From the NCBI RefSeq assembly GCF_001281485.1, contig NZ_CP012669.1, forward strand, positions 2,573,501 through 2,637,500: DNA of 64,000 nt. Direction: 5' to 3'. This document shows, one piece after another, positions 62,298 through 64,000 of the stretch. Source of the DNA: Altererythrobacter epoxidivorans (GTDB lineage: Bacteria > Pseudomonadota > Alphaproteobacteria > Sphingomonadales > Sphingomonadaceae). A program made the translations under genes and the position numbers. Each line of letters begins with the position of its first letter. The stretch's first letter is position 1. Below the pieces are notes generated by a model, which worked only from the letters and a program-made list of their open reading frames with translations, searched no databases and was not told the origin of the DNA.

Positions 62298-64000
62298 ATG
62301 GAATCGCAGGCACTTGTAATCGCCACTATCGGCGTATTGGGCATCGGTGCCCAATGGGTCGCGTGGCGCACTGGCTGGCCCGCGATCGTGCTGATGCTGT
62401 TCGCAGGCTTCATGGCCGGGCCGGTGCTTGGCTTCATCAACCCTGAAGAATCGTTCGGCGACCTGATGGAGCCGATGATCGGTATCGGCGTTGCGCTGAT
62501 CCTGTTCGAAGGCGGGCTCAGCCTCGACCTGCGCGAGTTGCGTCATTCGGGCGATGCCGTCTGGCGTCTTGCAACGGTAGGCGTGCTGATCGGGTGGGCC
62601 CTCGGGTCAATGGCCGGGTTCTATATCGCGGGCCTCGTCTGGCCGGTCGCGGTCCTGTTCGGCGGCATCCTGATCGTGACCGGACCGACGGTCGTCCTGC
62701 CGCTTTTGCGACAATCGAACGTGCAGACGCGGCCCGCATCGATCCTCAAGTGGGAAGCCATCGTCAACGATCCCACGGGCGCGCTGTGCGCCGTCATCGC
62801 CTACGAATATTTCCGCAAGGTCACCGAAAGCCCCGACGCCTCGCTGCTAGAGGTCGTCCCGCCGCTGATCATTGCCGCCGTTCTCGCCGGCCTGATCGGC
62901 TATGCCGCGGCCAGGGTCATCGCATTCCTTTTCCCGCGCGGCGCGGTGCCGGAATACCTCAAGGTCCCGGTGCTGTTCATCAGCGTGATCTTCGTCTTCG
63001 TCCTGTCGAACAAGATCGAACACGAGGCCGGTCTCGTTGCCGTGACGGTCATGGGCGTGGCGCTTGCCAATATGGGCGTGACGAGCCTTCGCAGCATCCA
63101 CCCGTTCAAGGAAAACATCGCGGTCCTGCTGGTCTCGGGCATTTTCATTCTGCTATCGGCCAGCCTGCAATGGGACGAGCTGGCCTATCTCCAGACCAGC
63201 TGGCGCCCGCTGGCATTCCTGCTCGCGTTGCTGTTCCTCGTTCGCCCGTTGACGGTCCTTCTCAGCCTGCTCGGATCCTCCGTGCCGTGGAACGAGCGGC
63301 TGTTCATCGCCTGGGTCGCCCCGCGTGGTATCGTTCTGGTGGCTATTTCCGGCCTCTTCGCATTGCGCCTCGGTGATCTCGGCATCGAGGGCGGGCAATT
63401 GCTCATCGGATTGAGCTTTGCCGTCGTCGTAGCGACCGTGGTCGCACACGGCTTCACCATCGACATCGCTGCGCGGCTGCTGGGGATCAAGGGATCATCG
63501 CGCCCCGGCCTGCTGATCGTCGGTTCGACGCCCTGGACCATCGCGCTCGCGAAGGAGATGAAGGCGCTGAAGACGCCTGTCCTCATTGTCGACCCTAGCT
63601 GGCAAAGGCTGGGTGCTGCACGGCGGGAGGGCCTGCCCTTCTATCACGGCGAGATCCTCAACGAGGCGACCGAACACAATCTCGACCTCGCGCCCTATCA
63701 GGTGCTCGTCGCGGCTACCGACAACGAGGCATACAACGCACTGGTCTGCAATGAATTCGCGCACGAGATCGGCCGCGACATGGTCTTCCAGCTAGGCGAA
63801 AACGTCGAGGATGACGATCGCCATGCCCTGCCTCCGTCGATCAGGGGACGCGCCCTGTTCGAAAGCGGTTTCGGCGTGACAGACGTCAACGAGCGCCAGG
63901 CCCGTGGCTGGATCTTCCGCAAGACCAAGCTGAGCGAGGAATTCGACTTCACCGATGCGCAGCAGAAGCTGCCCGAATCCGCTCACATGCTGCTACTGGT
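62298..64000 (+). CDS. CPA1-type sodium/proton antiporter with regulatory domain (3' end outside window)
   Basis: At least 567 residues; the gene runs off the window. About 12 membrane helices precede residue 400. LVIATIGVLGIGAQWVAWRT is helix 1. GIGVALILFEGGLSLDLREL and GGILIVTGPTVVLPLLRQSN carry the family LFEGG and TGPTVV(L)PLL patterns, and KWEAIVNDPTGALCAVIAYE contains the NDP Asp of the transport site. WVAPRGIVLVAISGLFALRLG is the APRG block. From about 400 a TrkA-N-like nucleotide domain starts (PGLLIVGSTPWTIALAKEMK), continuing LVAATDNEAYNALVCNEFAH. Sodium or potassium/proton exchange for pH and ion homeostasis is expected. ATG 62298 has a weak ribosome site. Confidence 0.9.
   Translation, partial: MESQALVIATIGVLGIGAQWVAWRTGWPAIVLMLFAGFMAGPVLGFINPEESFGDLMEPMIGIGVALILFEGGLSLDLRELRHSGDAVWRLATVGVLIGWALGSMAGFYIAGLVWPVAVLFGGILIVTGPTVVLPLLRQSNVQTRPASILKWEAIVNDPTGALCAVIAYEYFRKVTESPDASLLEVVPPLIIAAVLAGLIGYAAARVIAFLFPRGAVPEYLKVPVLFISVIFVFVLSNKIEHEAGLVAVTVMGVALANMGVTSLRSIHPFKENIAVLLVSGIFILLSASLQWDELAYLQTSWRPLAFLLALLFLVRPLTVLLSLLGSSVPWNERLFIAWVAPRGIVLVAISGLFALRLGDLGIEGGQLLIGLSFAVVVATVVAHGFTIDIAARLLGIKGSSRPGLLIVGSTPWTIALAKEMKALKTPVLIVDPSWQRLGAARREGLPFYHGEILNEATEHNLDLAPYQVLVAATDNEAYNALVCNEFAHEIGRDMVFQLGENVEDDDRHALPPSIRGRALFESGFGVTDVNERQARGWIFRKTKLSEEFDFTDAQQKLPESAHMLLL

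Overview
The window looks like a chromosomal segment of a GC-rich alphaproteobacterium, most likely order Sphingomonadales, family Erythrobacteraceae (Erythrobacter/Qipengyuania/Altererythrobacter-like). This is an inference from gene content: a SciP-type CtrA inhibitor, a DUF3035 (BamF-like) lipoprotein, a bc1 operon next to pgeF, many ATGA/GTGA start-stop overlaps, and a codon usage strongly biased to G/C in third positions. No IS element, integrase, prophage or CRISPR array was seen. No stretch longer than about 300 bases lacks a gene. The largest gaps are about 180-220 bases and are described as regulatory features where something was visible.

Region 1 (1-15.7 kb) is an exopolysaccharide locus. 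On the minus strand are an ATP-grasp protein cut by the window edge, four GT4-type glycosyltransferases, a polysaccharide pyruvyl transferase, a sulfotransferase, a Wzx-type flippase, a UDP-HexNAc 6-dehydrogenase and a second, different sulfotransferase. Divergently on the plus strand are a Wzy/O-antigen-ligase-type polymerase, a Wza-type export lipoprotein, a Wzc-type tyrosine autokinase with a GY-repeat tail, and an unknown membrane-anchored protein. Together they predict a Wzx/Wzy-dependent acidic polymer carrying uronate, pyruvate and possibly sulfate.

Region 2 (15.7-25.4 kb) is mixed housekeeping: fabI, a BrkB-family membrane protein, a DnaJ/CbpA-like chaperone, pdxH, a cation diffusion facilitator, a PhzF-family protein that appears to lack the catalytic Glu, a serine hydrolase, two unknown membrane-anchored proteins, mnmA, and a two-gene unit ending in sciP. 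Region 3 (25.5-38.6 kb) holds a GlsB-type membrane protein, an RND efflux pair whose permease has an unusual membrane insert, a DUF445 protein, an unusual sigma-70-like factor with a hairpin over its Shine-Dalgarno, etfBA under a long palindrome, a secreted LprI-like protein, sucC, cysQ and an OmpA-family protein.

Region 4 (38.7-49.9 kb) has a CorC/HlyC-family protein and then a long minus-strand array: gpmA, purE, purK, folA, M19 dipeptidase, ribF, ileS, lspA and bamF-like, mostly overlapping. A 52-aa protein, tRNA-Thr(GGT) and mobA lie upstream. The ileS gene contains a patch of about 280 bp with codon usage unlike its surroundings.

Region 5 (50-64 kb) holds a pair of bacterial-PH membrane proteins, a small GNAT protein, a threonine aldolase, an EamA transporter, an SDR protein, pepN, pgeF, the bc1 operon petABC, apt, and a CPA1-type Na+/H+ antiporter that runs off the end. 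Between pgeF and petA a promoter, a structured RNA of about 120 nt and a terminator lie directly before the petA start. This is the best candidate in the window for an undescribed regulatory element.
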